Positions 6,849 through 8,509 of a stretch of 8,509 bases of DNA are shown piece after piece. The stretch's first letter is position 1. Every line of letters begins with the position of its first letter. The position numbers were made by a program, and so were the translations under genes. The DNA comes from Bacteroidota bacterium (lineage in GTDB: Bacteria > Bacteroidota > Bacteroidia > Chitinophagales > Chitinophagaceae), in assembly GCA_023386395.1 (NCBI GenBank), contig JAEWJV010000309.1:1-8509 (forward strand), written 5' to 3'. The notes under the pieces were generated by a model. The model saw only the letters and a list, made by a program, of their open reading frames with translations. It searched no databases and had not been told where the DNA came from.

Positions 6849-8509
6849 AGCAATACCAAAAACCTTGCCCCCGGCCAGAACCTTTTTGTGGGTTCAAAAG
6901 AAAAAATAAAATCAACAGATAAAATCCCTTCCAAAAAAAGAAAAGAGCTGGAGAGCGAAATGAATTCGCTGGTGCGCCCCGAACCTAATTCTACCATTTT
7001 AGGCGCACGGTTTAAGCTTACGGTTTTCAACATGTTTAAAGAACCGAAAAAACCAAAGGGGCTTATATATTGGTTGAAATATAAAGTTGGCGAACCGCCG
7101 GTACTGGCTTCCAATTCAGCGCTCGAAAAAAACAGGCTGGTGTTGCAAAGCCATTTGGAAAACGAAGGCTTCTTCAGGGATTCTGTTGTTATAGATACAT
7201 CTGTAAAAAACAAAAAGTTATTCGTAACTTATACAGCATTGGTTGATACGCAATACAGGATCAACAATGTCTCCTACCCTAACGATTCAAGCATTCTTGC
7301 CAAAAATATTCAGCGGTATGCGGTGGGCAAAAAATATGTGTTGCTGAGGCCAGATAATCCTTACAGCCTTGATGTGATAAAAGATGAACGCACACGCGTT
7401 GACGCCCGTTTAAAAGATAAAGGTTTTTATTATTTCAACCCGGATTATTTATTGGCCAAAGCCGATTCAACAATCGGCAATCATAAAGTGGATATTGATT
7501 TGAGGATAAAGCCTGAAACGCCTTCAAACGCCAGGCTCCCATACTATATTAATAATGTTTATGTTTTTGCAGATTATGATATAAACTCAGATACGGCGCG
7601 GCGAAAAGCAAAATTGTTTGAAGGTTACCGTATTGTTGATCCCAATCACAAATACAATCCTAAAATATTCAGCAGGACGCTTGTGTTTAAACCCGGCGAA
7701 TTGTATAACCGCACCGATCATAATTTAAGCCTGAACCGCCTTATAACATTAGGCATATACAAGTTTGTAAAAGTGCGTTTTGAGCCGGCGAGAGACAGCG
7801 TGCAAAAATTAAATGCCTTTTATTATTTAACGCCTACCAATACCAAGTCAATACGCTTTGAAGTATCCGGGCTTACAAAATCCAATAATGCAACCGGCGG
7901 TGAGTTTTCAACCAACTGGCGGCACCGCAATTTATTTAAGGGTGCAGAACTGCTTACCATTGCAGCTAATTTTGGATTTCAAACACAAATATCTTCCGGC
8001 TACGATGTAAACACTTTAAGCTATGGCCTTGAAGCGAATTTATTTGTGCCACGCATCATAGCGCCATTCAGGTTAAATACCAGCAGCGCCTATGTTCCGC
8101 AAACTAAGTTTGGCGCCAGCTATAAATTTTATAACCGTACCACGCAATATACGCTCCGGTCTATAGGCGGAACATATGGCTACGTTTGGAAGGATAATAT
8201 TAAAAACGAGCACGAGTTTACGCTGATTAATATAAACGCAGTTAAGCCTGCAAACTTTACCGATAGTTTTAAAGCGCTTATCGATACAAACCTTACTGTA
8301 CGGCGCAGCGTGGAGAAGCAGTTTATTATTGGCAGCATTTATAATTTTAATTATAACTCGCTGGCACAGGCCAATACAAAAAAGAATAATTTTTATTTTA
8401 ATGGCAATGTTGATGCTTCCGGCAATTTGCTGGGTTTAATAACCGGCGCTAATGTATTGAAAGGCGATAAAAAGAAAATCCTTGGACAGGAGTTTACACA
8501 GTATATAAA
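6768..8509 (+). CDS. tamL: BamA/TamA-family outer-membrane lipoprotein TamL (3' end missing)
   Basis: An Omp85-superfamily outer-membrane protein, the Bacteroidota counterpart of TamA and expected partner of TamB. The frame is open from the ATG at 6768 to the window edge, giving 580 residues. The N-terminus is a lipoprotein signal: basic start, hydrophobic stretch about 13-25, and Cys27 in LLFASCSNTK as the predicted lipidation site (codon 6846-6848). Conserved TamL features follow: SLVRPEPNSTILG (67-79), GLIYWLKYKVGEPPVL (98-113), and HLENEGFFRDSV (129-140), a POTRA-type helix and turn. POTRA-like strands restart at YRINNVSY (163-170) and LPYYINNVYV (257-266). SIRFEVSGLTKS (361-372) followed by NWRHRNLFKGAELLTIAANFGFQTQ (383-407) marks entry into the barrel, and the remainder alternates polar and hydrophobic residues as barrel strands do. 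The family is usually about 750-850 residues, so roughly the last third, including the terminal strands, lies outside the window. It sits 23 nt after tamB with a good Shine-Dalgarno, arguing for one operon. Confidence 0.93.
   Translation, partial: MNLKKIHSIHFKHLAVFASLVLLFASCSNTKNLAPGQNLFVGSKEKIKSTDKIPSKKRKELESEMNSLVRPEPNSTILGARFKLTVFNMFKEPKKPKGLIYWLKYKVGEPPVLASNSALEKNRLVLQSHLENEGFFRDSVVIDTSVKNKKLFVTYTALVDTQYRINNVSYPNDSSILAKNIQRYAVGKKYVLLRPDNPYSLDVIKDERTRVDARLKDKGFYYFNPDYLLAKADSTIGNHKVDIDLRIKPETPSNARLPYYINNVYVFADYDINSDTARRKAKLFEGYRIVDPNHKYNPKIFSRTLVFKPGELYNRTDHNLSLNRLITLGIYKFVKVRFEPARDSVQKLNAFYYLTPTNTKSIRFEVSGLTKSNNATGGEFSTNWRHRNLFKGAELLTIAANFGFQTQISSGYDVNTLSYGLEANLFVPRIIAPFRLNTSSAYVPQTKFGASYKFYNRTTQYTLRSIGGTYGYVWKDNIKNEHEFTLININAVKPANFTDSFKALIDTNLTVRRSVEKQFIIGSIYNFNYNSLAQANTKKNNFYFNGNVDASGNLLGLITGANVLKGDKKKILGQEFTQYI

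Noticed and set aside
6662..7213. Minus-strand open frame spanning the tamB end and tamL start
   Set aside because: It crosses two well-supported + strand genes and their ribosome binding site, and its translation resembles no known family.
1..8509. Search for tRNAs, rRNA, CRISPR arrays, insertion sequences, toxin-antitoxin or defence genes
   Set aside because: Nothing of the kind was recognisable by eye; the window is almost fully occupied by four housekeeping-type genes of similar base composition.

Overview
The window looks like ordinary chromosomal DNA from a member of the Bacteroidota, most likely a Chitinophagaceae-type bacterium. The reasons are the moderately AT-rich composition, mostly A-rich rather than Shine-Dalgarno leaders, and above all a TamB of the Bacteroidota type followed by a lipoprotein-type TamA/BamA homologue (TamL). 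The taxonomic placement is inferred from protein style and is not proven.

All four genes lie on the + strand and fill almost the whole window. (1) At 1-616 is the C-terminal half of a class V aminotransferase-fold cysteine desulfurase (NifS/IscS type), cut by the left edge. (2) At 623-1519 is a complete class I SAM-dependent methyltransferase with an N-terminal four-cysteine, zinc-ribbon-like module, only 6 nt downstream of gene 1 and probably co-transcribed with it. (3) At 1520-1662 is the only sizeable intergenic gap, AT-rich, with two abutting inverted repeats and one weak promoter-like match. (4) At 1663-6744 is a very large tamB gene (1693 codons) that appears to start at TTG. (5) At 6768-8509 is the first 580 codons of a tamL gene, encoding a lipoprotein signal peptide, POTRA-like region and the beginning of an outer-membrane beta-barrel; it runs off the right edge.

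TamB (inner-membrane anchored, long periplasm-spanning beta-structure) and TamL (outer-membrane barrel lipoprotein) should work together in outer-membrane biogenesis, either protein assembly or lipid transfer between membranes, and their 23-nt spacing supports one transcript. The first two genes have a different role (sulfur mobilisation and methylation of an unknown substrate), and nothing here links them functionally to the Tam pair.

I found no RNA genes, mobile elements, CRISPR arrays or clear signs of horizontal transfer, and nothing that I can defend as an undescribed system. The points worth a second look are local: the TTG start of tamB, the strongly basic C-terminal tail of TamB, the hairpins before tamB and before tamL, the tamB-before-tamL order, and a small in-frame duplication inside tamB.
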